DNA from: Bog-756 sp036513075
Lineage (GTDB): Bacteria; Actinomycetota; Acidimicrobiia; Acidimicrobiales; RAAP-2
DNA: 64,000 nucleotides
NCBI GenBank assembly: GCA_036513075.1
Contig: DATBZS010000037.1
Span: 55,504-119,503 of the forward strand
Direction of reading: 5' to 3'
Positions 33,361 through 42,327 of this stretch are shown one piece after another. Made by a program: the position numbers and the translations under genes. Within the stretch, counting starts at the first letter, position 1. Each line of letters opens with the position of its first letter. The notes beneath the pieces are model-generated. The model was not told the DNA's origin. It worked only from the letters and a program-made list of their open reading frames with translations, and searched no databases.

Positions 33361-34437
33361 ATGGATTTCACATTCGATGCGGAGCAGTTGGCTTTGCAGG
33401 ACGTGGCCCGTCGAGCCATGGACGAGGTCAGTGGCGACGATGTGCGTCGCCTGGCCGACGACCCCGTCGGATTCGACGCCGGGCAGTGGGACCGGCTGGT
33501 CGAGCTGGGGTGGACGGGCATGCTGCAGCCCGGTTCCGGAGGCGGGCTCCTCGAGATGTGCATCGTGCTCGAGCAGATGGGACGGGTGCCCCTTCCCGGC
33601 CCGTTCTTCTCCTCGTCCGTCTACGCCACGCTGGCCGCCCGGGCACTCACCGCCGACGGACTCCTCGAGGGCCTGGCGACCGGCGGTCAGCGGGGCACGG
33701 TGGCGTTGCACGAGCAGGGGCACGGTGATCCGCTCGGAACCGTTCGGGCCCGGGCCCGACGCAAGGGAGCCGGTTGGGTGGTGTCGGGGGCCAAGCCCAT
33801 CGTGGTCGACGGCCACACGGCGGACTGGGCGGTCGTGGTGGCCTTGGCCGAGGATGGCATCCGCTCGTTCCTCCTACCGTCTCCCCGGGGCGAGGCCGTC
33901 CCCAATCTCGACCCCACCCGCAAGTTGGCCCGGCTGGTGCTCGACGACGAACCCGTCGAACCCCTCGGTCCCCCCGGCGACCAGACGTTGCTGTGGCGGG
34001 ACGTGCTCGACGACGTGGCCGTGGCCCTGTCGGCCGAGCTGGTCGGCGTGTCCCACCGGGCGCTCGATGAGGCGGTCGAGTATGCCAAGGAGCGGGTGGT
34101 GTTCGATCGGCCCATCGCCACGTTCCAGTCGGTCAAGCACCGCATCGTCGACATGTTCCATTCCCTGGAGATGGCCCGGGTCGGCGTGCACTTCGCCGCC
34201 TGGGCTTCGGACACGGGGGCCCCGGAACGGTCTCGTGCCGCGGCCATGGCCGCCGGTTACGCCTCGGAGACGGCCGTCCGGGTGACAGGCGACGACATCC
34301 AGGTCCATGGCGGCGTGGGCTTCACGTGGGCCAACGATGCCCACTTCCTCTTCAAGCGGGCCAAGCAGAACGAGGTGCTCATGGGGGGCAGCGGCCATCG
34401 GTGGCACCAGGTGGCGGGCGAACTCATCGGCGCCTGA
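33361..34437 (+). CDS. Acyl-CoA dehydrogenase (small FadE-like subunit)
   Basis: A 358-residue, diverged acyl-CoA dehydrogenase. The RPIATFQSVKHRIVDM helix and GGVGFTWANDAHFLFKRA closing segment match the smaller partner of two-gene (alpha2-beta2) dehydrogenases. The usual middle-domain EPGAGSD motif is not found. Start ATG follows GGGGGGGAGTGAC. It is divergent from the larger ACAD at 33288, the likely partner. Confidence 0.92.
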   Translation: MDFTFDAEQLALQDVARRAMDEVSGDDVRRLADDPVGFDAGQWDRLVELGWTGMLQPGSGGGLLEMCIVLEQMGRVPLPGPFFSSSVYATLAARALTADGLLEGLATGGQRGTVALHEQGHGDPLGTVRARARRKGAGWVVSGAKPIVVDGHTADWAVVVALAEDGIRSFLLPSPRGEAVPNLDPTRKLARLVLDDEPVEPLGPPGDQTLLWRDVLDDVAVALSAELVGVSHRALDEAVEYAKERVVFDRPIATFQSVKHRIVDMFHSLEMARVGVHFAAWASDTGAPERSRAAAMAAGYASETAVRVTGDDIQVHGGVGFTWANDAHFLFKRAKQNEVLMGGSGHRWHQVAGELIGA

Positions 34438-34494
34438 CCGGGGCGAAGACGCGGACATAGACCGGGATCAACGGATCCGGGGGAGGGGGAGTCG

Positions 34495-35751
34495 ATGGAG
34501 ACAGAGCCGGTGGAGACCATCTCGGAGGCGGGGTCGATGAACCCGTTCGATCCGTTCGAACTCCCGGACACTGTATCGGGTGACATCCGGGATCCCTATC
34601 CCCGGATGGCCGAACTGCGCCGCACCGGCCCGGTCCACTCGGGACCTGTCGACCTCGGCAACGGCCTGCCTGTCGGTGACCCGGACCGTCCCCCACCGGT
34701 GACGGTGTTCGGCTTCGACGAGGTGGTCCAGGTCCTCCGTGACGACGCGGCGTACTCGTCGACTGTCTACGAAGGGATCATGGGCGCGGTCATGGGACGG
34801 ACCATCCTGCAGATGGACGAGCCCGAACACCGCCTGCACCGCGCCCTTGTCTCTCCTACCTTCCGCACCAAGGTGCTGGAACGGTGGGAGGGCGACCTGG
34901 TCCAGCGGGTGGTCGACGAACTGATCGACGGCTTCTGTGCACGCGGCTCGGCGGACCTGGTCCGCGAGCTGACCTTCAACTTCCCGGTCCAGGTGATCGC
35001 CAAGATCCTGGGGCTGCCCCGTGCCGACTTCCCGATATTCCAACGTTGGGCGATCGAGATCACCAGTGTCACCGCCGACTGGGACCGCGGGTTGGCCGCC
35101 TCGGCGGCCCTGCGGGACTACTTTTCTGACGTGCTCGCCGAGCGCAGGAAGCGACCGGCCGACGACCTCATCAGCGATCTCGTGGTGGCCGAGGTCGACG
35201 GTCGCCGTCTCGACGACGAGGAGATCTACTCCTTCCTCCGACTCCTGCTTCCCGCGGGAGTGGAGACCACCTACCGGGCGTCGGGCAACCTGCTGTTCGG
35301 CCTCCTGACCCACCCGGACCAGCTCCGGGCGGTCCGGGAGGACCGGGCGCTGCTCCCTGCTGCCTTCGAAGAAGGGATCCGCTGGGAGCCACCGGTAACG
35401 GTCATCTTGCGCCGCGCCACCCGTGACGGCGAGCTCGCCGGGGTCGACGTTGCCGAGGGGGCCGATGTCGGCCTGCTCCTGGGGTCGGCCAATCGGGACG
35501 AACGAAAGTACGTGGATCCTGAGCTCTTCGATATCGCCAGACAATCGCGCCAGAGCGTCGGCTTCGGCTTCGGCGTCCACGTCTGTCTGGGCATGCACCT
35601 GGCCCGCATGGAGGCGCGGGTGGCCATCGACACGCTCCTCGACCGCCTGCCCGACCTCCAACTGTCGGCCGACCCCGGTCTCGACCCGCATATCGAGGGA
35701 CTGGCCTTCCGGTCCCCGGTCACGCTGCCCGTTACGTTCTCGCCCAGTTGA
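34495..35751 (+). CDS. Cytochrome P450
   Basis: A 418-residue P450. The I-helix AGVETT is at 254-259, ExxR at E293/R296, and the haem loop FGFGVHVCLG gives C364 as ligand. ATG at 34495 follows GGGGGAGTCG. The oxygen-handling residues are normal. It is followed on the same strand by the GMC oxidoreductase pair, suggesting hydroxylation followed by alcohol oxidation. Its distance from the P450 at 375 shows they are separate paralogues, not a duplication. Confidence 0.95.
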   Translation: METEPVETISEAGSMNPFDPFELPDTVSGDIRDPYPRMAELRRTGPVHSGPVDLGNGLPVGDPDRPPPVTVFGFDEVVQVLRDDAAYSSTVYEGIMGAVMGRTILQMDEPEHRLHRALVSPTFRTKVLERWEGDLVQRVVDELIDGFCARGSADLVRELTFNFPVQVIAKILGLPRADFPIFQRWAIEITSVTADWDRGLAASAALRDYFSDVLAERRKRPADDLISDLVVAEVDGRRLDDEEIYSFLRLLLPAGVETTYRASGNLLFGLLTHPDQLRAVREDRALLPAAFEEGIRWEPPVTVILRRATRDGELAGVDVAEGADVGLLLGSANRDERKYVDPELFDIARQSRQSVGFGFGVHVCLGMHLARMEARVAIDTLLDRLPDLQLSADPGLDPHIEGLAFRSPVTLPVTFSPS

Positions 35752-35795
35752 CAACGGGCGGCGGACGGCACCCGCTTCCCGGACGCGGTCGCGGA

Positions 35796-35801
35796 TAGGT
35801 T
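35796..35801 (+). promoter_or_regulatory. -10 box TAGGTT, probable leaderless promoter
   Basis: TAGGTT ends six bases before the GTG at 35808, so the transcript would start at or next to the GTG. There is no Shine-Dalgarno sequence. It would serve the GMC oxidoreductase and its small subunit independently of the upstream P450. Confidence 0.4.
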
Positions 35802-35807
35802 GACCCG

Positions 35808-36371
35808 GTGCCCGTCTGGCTGACCGATGAGGAGTACCGCGTCGCGGAGGCGGCCTGCGAGCGACTGATCCCGGCCACGGACCGCGGGCCGGGCGCGAGG
35901 GCCGCCGGTGTGGCCGACTACGTCGACCGCCTCCTCGGTGCCTTCACCTTCGACCCGCCGCGCATCTGGGCGGGAGGGCCGACGTCAGGGAGGACCGGCG
36001 GAAGCGCCGGTTTCGCCACCTTCCATCGACTGTCGACCCTCGACGACCTGGCCTGGCGCACCAGGATCGAGGGGTCCGACGGCCGACCCGAGCGCGAGTT
36101 CAACGGTCCGGTGGTCGGCTACCAGGAGCGCTACCGCCGGGGACTGGCCTCGTTGGGCACGGACTTCTGCGACCTGGACGAGGCTGGGCAGGTGGCGCGC
36201 CTGCGGGCCGACCCGGACTTCGTCGACCTGCTCTACACCCATGCCTGCGAGGGGATGTACGGCGCGCCCGAATACGGTGGGAACCGCGACCTGGTCGGCT
36301 GGCGGGCCATCGGCTTCGACGGGGACGTCCAACCCCGGGGTTGGACCGACGAGGAGGTCACCCGACCGTGA
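35808..36371 (+). CDS. Gluconate 2-dehydrogenase subunit 3-family protein
   Basis: A 187-residue small subunit of the gluconate-2-dehydrogenase-3 family (LTDEEYRVAEAACERLIPATD). Such subunits accompany FAD-binding GMC catalytic subunits and help folding or export. Normal members carry a Tat signal, but none is visible here, so the pair should be cytosolic. Stop overlaps the GMC gene start as GTGA. No cytochrome subunit follows. Confidence 0.87.
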   Translation: MPVWLTDEEYRVAEAACERLIPATDRGPGARAAGVADYVDRLLGAFTFDPPRIWAGGPTSGRTGGSAGFATFHRLSTLDDLAWRTRIEGSDGRPEREFNGPVVGYQERYRRGLASLGTDFCDLDEAGQVARLRADPDFVDLLYTHACEGMYGAPEYGGNRDLVGWRAIGFDGDVQPRGWTDEEVTRP

Positions 36372-38023
36372 CCGTCGACGCCGTCATCGTGGGATCGGGT
36401 CCCGGCGGAGCCACCGCGGCCGACGTGCTGACTGCGGCGGGCTGGACGGTGACCATCGTCGAGAAGGGACGGAACCACCTCCTCGACCCCGAAGATCTCA
36501 CGCAGCCGGCGTCGGACTTCTCCAACGACGAGATCAAGTTCCACAGTCGGCACTTCCTCGGACCGGACCCCCTGATTGAGCCGCGCACGTTCCGGGCATC
36601 GGACGCCGAGGGGGACCACACCTTCGTCGGCGAGGTCAACTCGGTGCCGTCGACCGTCGGCGGCGGCGGGACCCATGCCGACGGCAAGGTGCCCCGCTTC
36701 CGACCTGACGATTTCCGGCTGCTCTCGCGCTTCGGGCCCCAGGAGGGGTCCGACGTGGCCAACTGGCCGGTCGACTACGACGATCTGGAGCCCTACTACG
36801 CCGAGGTCGAGCGGTCGGTGGGCGTCGCCGGCACCGAGGGCGCCAACCCGTTCGCCGGACCGCGTTCGGGTCCCTTCCCCATGCCCTCGGGCGCCCCCAT
36901 GTTCGGGGCCACCCGCTCGGCCGCCGCCGCCGAGAAGCTCGGCTATCACCCCTACCCGGCACCCACCGCGGCCAACAGCGTCCCCTACGACGGCCGCCCG
37001 GCGTGCAACAACTGCGGATTCTGTTCGTTCTTCGGTTGTCCGATCCACGCCAAGGGCGACCCGGTGGCCATGCTCCGACGCACGATGGCGACCGGTCGGG
37101 CCGAACTGTTGCCCGAGACGTTCGCGTCACGCATCCGCACGGCGGCCGGACGGGCTACCGGGGTGGACGTGGTCGGGCCCGACGGCAAGGAGCGCTTCCT
37201 CGCCGCCCGACACGTCGTCGTGGCGGCCGGTGCGATCGAGACACCACGCCTGCTGCTGCTGTCCGGATTCGATCATCCGTTGATCGGGCGGTACCTGATG
37301 ACCCACTTCCAGACGATCGTGGCCGGTGGGATGCCGTTCCGCACCTACGCCGAACGGGGTCGCGCGGTCACCCACGTGCACGACGACATGATCGTGGGCG
37401 ACGACGCCTCGCGCCGAGCGGCCGTCGAGGGTGGTCTGCCCTGGCTGCGGGGCGGCCTGGTCGAGCACAGCGGGGCGGCTCTCCCCATCCTCGAAGCCAC
37501 CCACTACCCGTGGGGCACGTCCCACACCGGCCTGATGGCCGACTCGCCGATCCGCGGTCGGCTCTGGGCGTTCATCATGCAGGGGGAGGACCTCCCCTAT
37601 GCGACGAATCGGATCGACCTCGACCCTACGGTCCGGGACGCCCGGGGGTTCCCGGTGGCCCGGGTGACCTACCGGGCCGGTCGACACGAACACGTGGCCT
37701 CCGACCACTACGGTCCGCGGCTGGCGGCCATCCTGAAGGAGATGGGGGCGGAGTGGACGGCGGTTACGACGTCGCCCGGCAGAGGCAACGCGGCGTCACC
37801 CGAAGCCGTCCCCGAGAGCCGCCACAACGTCGGAACCGTGCGCATGGGAAGCGACCCTTCCCGATCGGTGGTCGATCCCCAGGGGCGGATGCACGAACTC
37901 GAAAACGTCGTGGTGGCCGACTCGTCGGTGTTCGTCACCTCCGCCGGCTACGGACCCACCCTCACCCTGGTGGCGCTGGCGGCCCGGGCCGCCCACCTGC
38001 TGGCAGGCACCCGGTCGGCATAG
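36368..38023 (+). CDS. GMC-family FAD-dependent oxidoreductase
   Basis: A 551-residue glucose-methanol-choline oxidoreductase. The FAD-binding loop VIVGSGPGGATAADVL is at the N-terminus, CNNCGFCSFFGCPIHAKGD matches the gluconate-dehydrogenase cysteine cluster, and SRHNVGTVRMG supplies the catalytic His. The second, usually Asn, residue in NPTLT is replaced by glycine (GYGPTLT), which is unusual. GTG at 36368 overlaps the small-subunit stop by four bases. It likely oxidises an alcohol made by the P450 upstream. Confidence 0.92.
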   Translation: MTVDAVIVGSGPGGATAADVLTAAGWTVTIVEKGRNHLLDPEDLTQPASDFSNDEIKFHSRHFLGPDPLIEPRTFRASDAEGDHTFVGEVNSVPSTVGGGGTHADGKVPRFRPDDFRLLSRFGPQEGSDVANWPVDYDDLEPYYAEVERSVGVAGTEGANPFAGPRSGPFPMPSGAPMFGATRSAAAAEKLGYHPYPAPTAANSVPYDGRPACNNCGFCSFFGCPIHAKGDPVAMLRRTMATGRAELLPETFASRIRTAAGRATGVDVVGPDGKERFLAARHVVVAAGAIETPRLLLLSGFDHPLIGRYLMTHFQTIVAGGMPFRTYAERGRAVTHVHDDMIVGDDASRRAAVEGGLPWLRGGLVEHSGAALPILEATHYPWGTSHTGLMADSPIRGRLWAFIMQGEDLPYATNRIDLDPTVRDARGFPVARVTYRAGRHEHVASDHYGPRLAAILKEMGAEWTAVTTSPGRGNAASPEAVPESRHNVGTVRMGSDPSRSVVDPQGRMHELENVVVADSSVFVTSAGYGPTLTLVALAARAAHLLAGTRSA

Positions 38024-38042
38024 GCCGGCCCGGTCCCCGAAC

Positions 38043-39269
38043 TCAATCCCTGCCGCGGGTCAACAGCAGTGTGCCGGCGATGGGTCCGCCCCCATTGCTG
38101 ACGGCCGCCACCTCGGGTGCCCTGCCTCCGGCTCGTGCCACCTGCCGGTCGCCACCGTCGCCCCGGAGCTGTACGCAGGCCTCGTGGATCAGCCCGAACC
38201 CGTGCAGCCGGCCACCGGATAGCTGGCCGCCGGCCGTGTTGATGGGCAGGACGCCGTCGAGGGCGATGGCCGAGCCGTCGGCCACGAAGGGACCACTCTC
38301 GCCTCGGCCGCAGAAGCCCATCGCCTCGAGCCAGACCATGGCCAGGATGGAGAACCCGTCGTAGAGCTGGGCCACGTCTACGTCCGCCGGGGTCAGTTCG
38401 GTCCGCTCCCACATCGACGCGGCAGCGTCGCGGGCGGCCATGGTCGTCATGTCGTCGAACTGGTCCCAGCTGGGCCGACCCCGCAGTGCGGTGCCTACCG
38501 CATTCACGTGACAAGCGGGACGGGGCGCATCTGGTGCGTAGTCGCGGTGGGACACGACGAACGCCGTCGACCCGTCGCTCGGCGCGTCGCAGTCGAACAG
38601 GCAGAGCGGCGTGGAGATCATGCGGGCCGACAGGTAGTCATCGAGGTCCATCGGTTCGCGGTAGATGGCCGTCGGGTTGCGGCCCGCGTTGCGCCGGGCG
38701 TTGAGTGCGATCTGGGCGAGCTGGTCGCGGGTGAGCCCGAACTCGTACATCCGGCGCTGGGCGACCAGGGCGATCCAGTTGACGGCGGACACCGCGCCGA
38801 ACGGCAGGGTCCACTGCAGGAAACCCGAGAAGCGCGGCACCCCGCCGGATTCGCCACCACTGCCACCGATGCCCTGCCGGCTGCCGGACCCTTGGGCGGT
38901 GGACTCGGTGACCGTGCGATAGACGAGGACGTGTCGGGCCAGCCCCGCCCCGACGGCCAGGCAGGCGGCGATCAGGGCGCGCATCTGGCCGGGTCCCTCG
39001 CCTCCACCGTCGTGCCAGTCGAGGGACAGGCGCAACGCATCCTGGACCTCCGGGGTGGTGGGTCCGGCGAATCCCGGGGTGCCCGTGCCCATGCCCGGGT
39101 ACGTGGCCAGTCCGTCGATGTCGTCGCGGGTGAGGCCGGCGTCGGCCACCGCGGCCAGGCAGGCCTCGATGGTCAGGTCGAGATCGGAGCGGCCAAGGTG
39201 ACGCCCGATGGCCGACTGGCCGATCCCGGTGATGGCGGCCCGGCGCTCGAGGGGCTCGTCCCGGCTCAC
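38043..39269 (-). CDS. Ltp2-like thiolase-fold protein (lipid-transfer/retro-aldolase family)
   Basis: A 408-residue thiolase-fold protein of the Ltp2/Ltp family. It lacks classical thiolase cysteines; LYDGFSILAMVWLEAMGFC and NTAGGQLSGGRLHGFGLIHE are the family signatures. Ltp2 in steroid-degrading actinobacteria is a retro-aldolase that shortens 17-hydroxy side-chain CoA thioesters and works with a DUF35 partner; such a DUF35 gene overlaps this one upstream (GTGA). The steroid link is inference. Confidence 0.9.
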   Translation of the reverse strand: MSRDEPLERRAAITGIGQSAIGRHLGRSDLDLTIEACLAAVADAGLTRDDIDGLATYPGMGTGTPGFAGPTTPEVQDALRLSLDWHDGGGEGPGQMRALIAACLAVGAGLARHVLVYRTVTESTAQGSGSRQGIGGSGGESGGVPRFSGFLQWTLPFGAVSAVNWIALVAQRRMYEFGLTRDQLAQIALNARRNAGRNPTAIYREPMDLDDYLSARMISTPLCLFDCDAPSDGSTAFVVSHRDYAPDAPRPACHVNAVGTALRGRPSWDQFDDMTTMAARDAAASMWERTELTPADVDVAQLYDGFSILAMVWLEAMGFCGRGESGPFVADGSAIALDGVLPINTAGGQLSGGRLHGFGLIHEACVQLRGDGGDRQVARAGGRAPEVAAVSNGGGPIAGTLLLTRGRD

Positions 39270-39691
39270 GACGGGGTTCCGTCCGCCGGTCGGAACAACG
39301 GGAGATGGATGTCATCACACTGCTCGAAGGTGACCTCGAGGGCCATCCCGGTGACGACGTCGTTAGGCTCCATACCGACCAGGTTGGTGGTCAAGCGGAC
39401 GTTCTCCTGCTCGTCGATGGCCACCAGCCCGATGATGTAGGGCTCGCTCCCCGGGATCCAGGCGTGCACATTGACGGTGTGGGACACCAGGGTGGCCCGC
39501 CCGCTGACCGGCTCGACGGCGACGTCATCGGAGAGGCAGGTGGGGCACCGCGGATACGGGGGGTGGATGAAGGAGCGGCAGTCCTGGCAGCGCAGGAACC
39601 GGAGCCGTCCGTCGGCACCGCTGGTCCAGAAGAACTCGTTCTCCGGCTCCAACCGGGGGAGGAGCCGGAAGGCCGGCCCGTCGGCGGTCAC
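39266..39691 (-). CDS. DUF35 OB-fold/zinc-ribbon protein
   Basis: A 141-residue protein. The zinc ribbon RCQDCRSFIHPPYPRCPTC (CxxC...CxxC) is followed by an OB-fold acyl-CoA-binding half. In ChsH2-Ltp2 complexes the DUF35 domain holds the substrate for the aldolase. GTG at 39691 is chosen since upstream residues are not family-like; the stop overlaps the Ltp2-like start as GTGA. Confidence 0.9.
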   Translation of the reverse strand: MTADGPAFRLLPRLEPENEFFWTSGADGRLRFLRCQDCRSFIHPPYPRCPTCLSDDVAVEPVSGRATLVSHTVNVHAWIPGSEPYIIGLVAIDEQENVRLTTNLVGMEPNDVVTGMALEVTFEQCDDIHLPLFRPADGTPS

Positions 39692-39743
39692 GGGTCCGCC
39701 CGTGGCATCGGCGCGGGACGGTCGGCAGCGGCAGCGGTGGCGG

Positions 39744-40730
39744 TCATCGGCCAGGAAGGACTTCGGGATTGACGATGTGGAGGGGCCGGGCACCGGCCAA
39801 CAGTCGACACAGGTCCTCGGCGATGATCCGCGTGTGGTTCGACTCGGTGTCGTAGGTGGCGCCGCCGATGTGAGGCGCGAGGACGACCGAGTCCATCGAC
39901 GTCAGGGGATGGTCGGGGGCCAGGAACTCCCCCTCGAAGTGGTCGAGTCCGGCGGCGGACACCTTGCCGGAACGAAGGGACTCGACCAGCGCATCGGTGT
40001 CGTGCAGAGCGGCACGCGCCGAGTTGACGAAGACCACCCCGTCGCGCATGGCCGCGAACTGGGCCGCCCCGATCATGCCGATCGTCTCCGTGGTGACCGG
40101 CGCGTGGAGGGACACCACGTCGGCGCGCTCGAGCAGTTCGTCGAGGGGGACGGTCGATTCGTCGGCGTAGGGATCGTACGCGATGACCTCCATGCCCAGA
40201 CCCCGCAGACGCCACCGCAGGGCCCGTCCCACGGCACCCAGTCCGACCAGGCCGGCGGTGCGCCCGGCGAGCTCCCAGGCCCGGAAGCGCTGGTAGGGGA
40301 TGGTGCCGTCCTTATAGATGTCCCCCTTGCGTACATCGGCGTCGGCGGCCACCAGGCCCCGGGTGGCGGCAAACAGCAGGCCCACGGCCAGTTCGGCCAC
40401 GCCATCGGCGTTGCGCCCCGGGGCCCGGAGCACAGGAACGCCGGCCTCGGTGGCGGCCGGGACGTCGACATTGTTCGGGTCTCCCCGGCAGCTGCCGACG
40501 GCCACCAGAGGCAGCTCGAACAGTGGCCCTGCGCACCGGTCGCTCTCGACGATGGCGATGGTGGCCCCTTCGGCCTCCATCCGCGCGGCCAGCTGCTCGG
40601 CGTCGAAGATGCGCAGGGTCGGCTGGTCGAGCCACGAGTCGAGCGTGAGGTCGGCCAGCTCGCCGAGCAGGTCCAGGCCCGGCCCCCGGACCGCCGCGGT
40701 CACCAAGGCTTTGGGTCGTGCGTCGGGCAT
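39744..40730 (-). CDS. D-isomer-specific 2-hydroxyacid dehydrogenase
   Basis: A 328-residue D-2-hydroxyacid dehydrogenase. VGLGAVGRALRWRL is the NAD loop, followed by DPYAD. The catalytic triad is NSARAAL (Arg), HFEGE (Glu) and APHIGGAT (His). ATG at 40730 follows GGGGGA about ten bases upstream. TACCCT at 40774-40769 is a candidate -10. It is divergent from the FGGY kinase, which suggests a shared sugar-acid pathway. Substrate unknown. Confidence 0.93.
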   Translation of the reverse strand: MPDARPKALVTAAVRGPGLDLLGELADLTLDSWLDQPTLRIFDAEQLAARMEAEGATIAIVESDRCAGPLFELPLVAVGSCRGDPNNVDVPAATEAGVPVLRAPGRNADGVAELAVGLLFAATRGLVAADADVRKGDIYKDGTIPYQRFRAWELAGRTAGLVGLGAVGRALRWRLRGLGMEVIAYDPYADESTVPLDELLERADVVSLHAPVTTETIGMIGAAQFAAMRDGVVFVNSARAALHDTDALVESLRSGKVSAAGLDHFEGEFLAPDHPLTSMDSVVLAPHIGGATYDTESNHTRIIAEDLCRLLAGARPLHIVNPEVLPGR

Positions 40731-40878
40731 GCGATCAGATCCCCCAGGTCGATGGCGGGCAATGCCGGAGGGTAGCACCCACTCCCGGCGTTGCTGGGGT
40801 CCATACTGTCCGGTCAGGGACGTGGGGACGGGGGTCAGGACGAGCATCGGGGGAAGTGTCGGTGGGGAGAGCGCACAG

Positions 40879-42294
40879 ATGACGATCAGACCCGACGGGG
40901 TCACGTGCACGGTCGGCGTGGACATCGGAACCACGTCGGTCAAGGCCGTGGCGGTGGACGCCCAGGGCGAAGTCGTGGCCCGGACGCGTGTCCCCCACGC
41001 GGTGGGCACTCCGACGGTCGACCATCTCGAACATGACGCCGCGAAGGCCTGGCGGCGAGGACCTCGACGGGCCTTTGCCGAGATTTCGGCTGCGCTCGGG
41101 GGACCTGCCGCCGGAGTGGTCACCACGGCCATGGTCCCGTCCATCACCGCAGTTGACCGCCGAGGGATCCCCCGCCTACCCGGCCTCCTCTACGGCGACG
41201 ACCGCGCCCGTTCGGACCCCTGGAACGGCGACCCGGTGGCCCGGCGCAACGATCATGGAGGCGAGCGCGAGGAGGGGGCGCGGATGTTGGCCTGGGCCGC
41301 GGGACAACTGCCTGACGCGTCGGGCTACTGGCCGAGTCAGGCCGTGGCGACCCATGCCCTGTGCGGGGTGCCGGCCATCGACTCGGCGGCGGCCACCACG
41401 TTCGGTTCCCTCGTCCCGAACGGCCGCTGGGACCGAGAGGCACTGGCCGCCATCGGCATCGACGAGGGCCGGGTCGCCCGGATCCTGCCGTTCGGGCGAG
41501 CCGCTGGGACGGTCCGAGGCACGCCGACGGCAGTCGGCGGTGGGTCGATCGACGCCTTCTGCGAACAGATCGTGGCCGGGGCGGACGAGCCGGGGGACGT
41601 GCTGGTGATCTTCGGCGCCACGCTGATCGTGTGGGTGGTGTCCGACGCATGGCTCGAGCTGCCGGGATTCACGACCTTCCCCTCGACGGTGTCGGGCCGG
41701 GTGTTGATAGGCGGTCCGAGCAATGCCGGCGGACTGTTCACCGACTGGGTGCGCACCATGGTCGGTGCGCCCGATCCACGGCGCCCTGCCGGCCGTAGAG
41801 CCGCCTCCTCACCCGATGCACGGGTGGGGGACCCGGGTGCGGTCCCGGTATGGCTCCCCTACCTGAGGGGCGAGCGAACCCCGTTCCACGACCCGTGGCT
41901 CCGGGCCAGCCTGCACGGCCTGGACATCACCATGGGACCGGGTTCCGTGGTGCGCGCCGCCCATGAGGCCAGTGGGTTCGTGGTCCGCCGGATGATCGAG
42001 CGGTCCGGGGTGGCGGCCCGCCGGATCGTGGCCACCGGCGGGGGGTCGCAGTCCACCCCGTGGATGGCGGCCGTCGCCGATGCCACCGGACTGCCGGTGG
42101 ACACCGTGGCCGTCCCGGAGGGCGCGGCCCTGGGGGCGGCGTTCCTGGCCAGGATGGCCGCCGGCCTCGAGTCCGACTTCAGTGTGGCAGCTTCCTGGGC
42201 GAAGCGGGGCCGGACCATCGATCCCGACCCTGGCTGGGTGAACGCCGTGTCCGACCGCTACCGCCATGTCGTGGAGCTCAACCCGCCGGAGTGA
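40879..42294 (+). CDS. FGGY-family carbohydrate kinase
   Basis: A 471-residue sugar kinase of the xylulokinase-like FGGY family. VGVDIGTTSVKAVAVD is the phosphate-1 loop, PYLRGERTPFHDP a conserved family stretch, and TGGGSQS the adenosine loop. ATG at 40879 follows GGGGAGAGCGC; an in-frame GTG at 40822 lies 12 bases after a TACTGT box and is possible. Divergent from the D-2-hydroxyacid dehydrogenase. The sugar is not known. Confidence 0.92.
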   Translation: MTIRPDGVTCTVGVDIGTTSVKAVAVDAQGEVVARTRVPHAVGTPTVDHLEHDAAKAWRRGPRRAFAEISAALGGPAAGVVTTAMVPSITAVDRRGIPRLPGLLYGDDRARSDPWNGDPVARRNDHGGEREEGARMLAWAAGQLPDASGYWPSQAVATHALCGVPAIDSAAATTFGSLVPNGRWDREALAAIGIDEGRVARILPFGRAAGTVRGTPTAVGGGSIDAFCEQIVAGADEPGDVLVIFGATLIVWVVSDAWLELPGFTTFPSTVSGRVLIGGPSNAGGLFTDWVRTMVGAPDPRRPAGRRAASSPDARVGDPGAVPVWLPYLRGERTPFHDPWLRASLHGLDITMGPGSVVRAAHEASGFVVRRMIERSGVAARRIVATGGGSQSTPWMAAVADATGLPVDTVAVPEGAALGAAFLARMAAGLESDFSVAASWAKRGRTIDPDPGWVNAVSDRYRHVVELNPPE

Positions 42295-42327
42295 CCGGGT
42301 GGCTCGAGTCGGGGCACGGGCGGGGGC

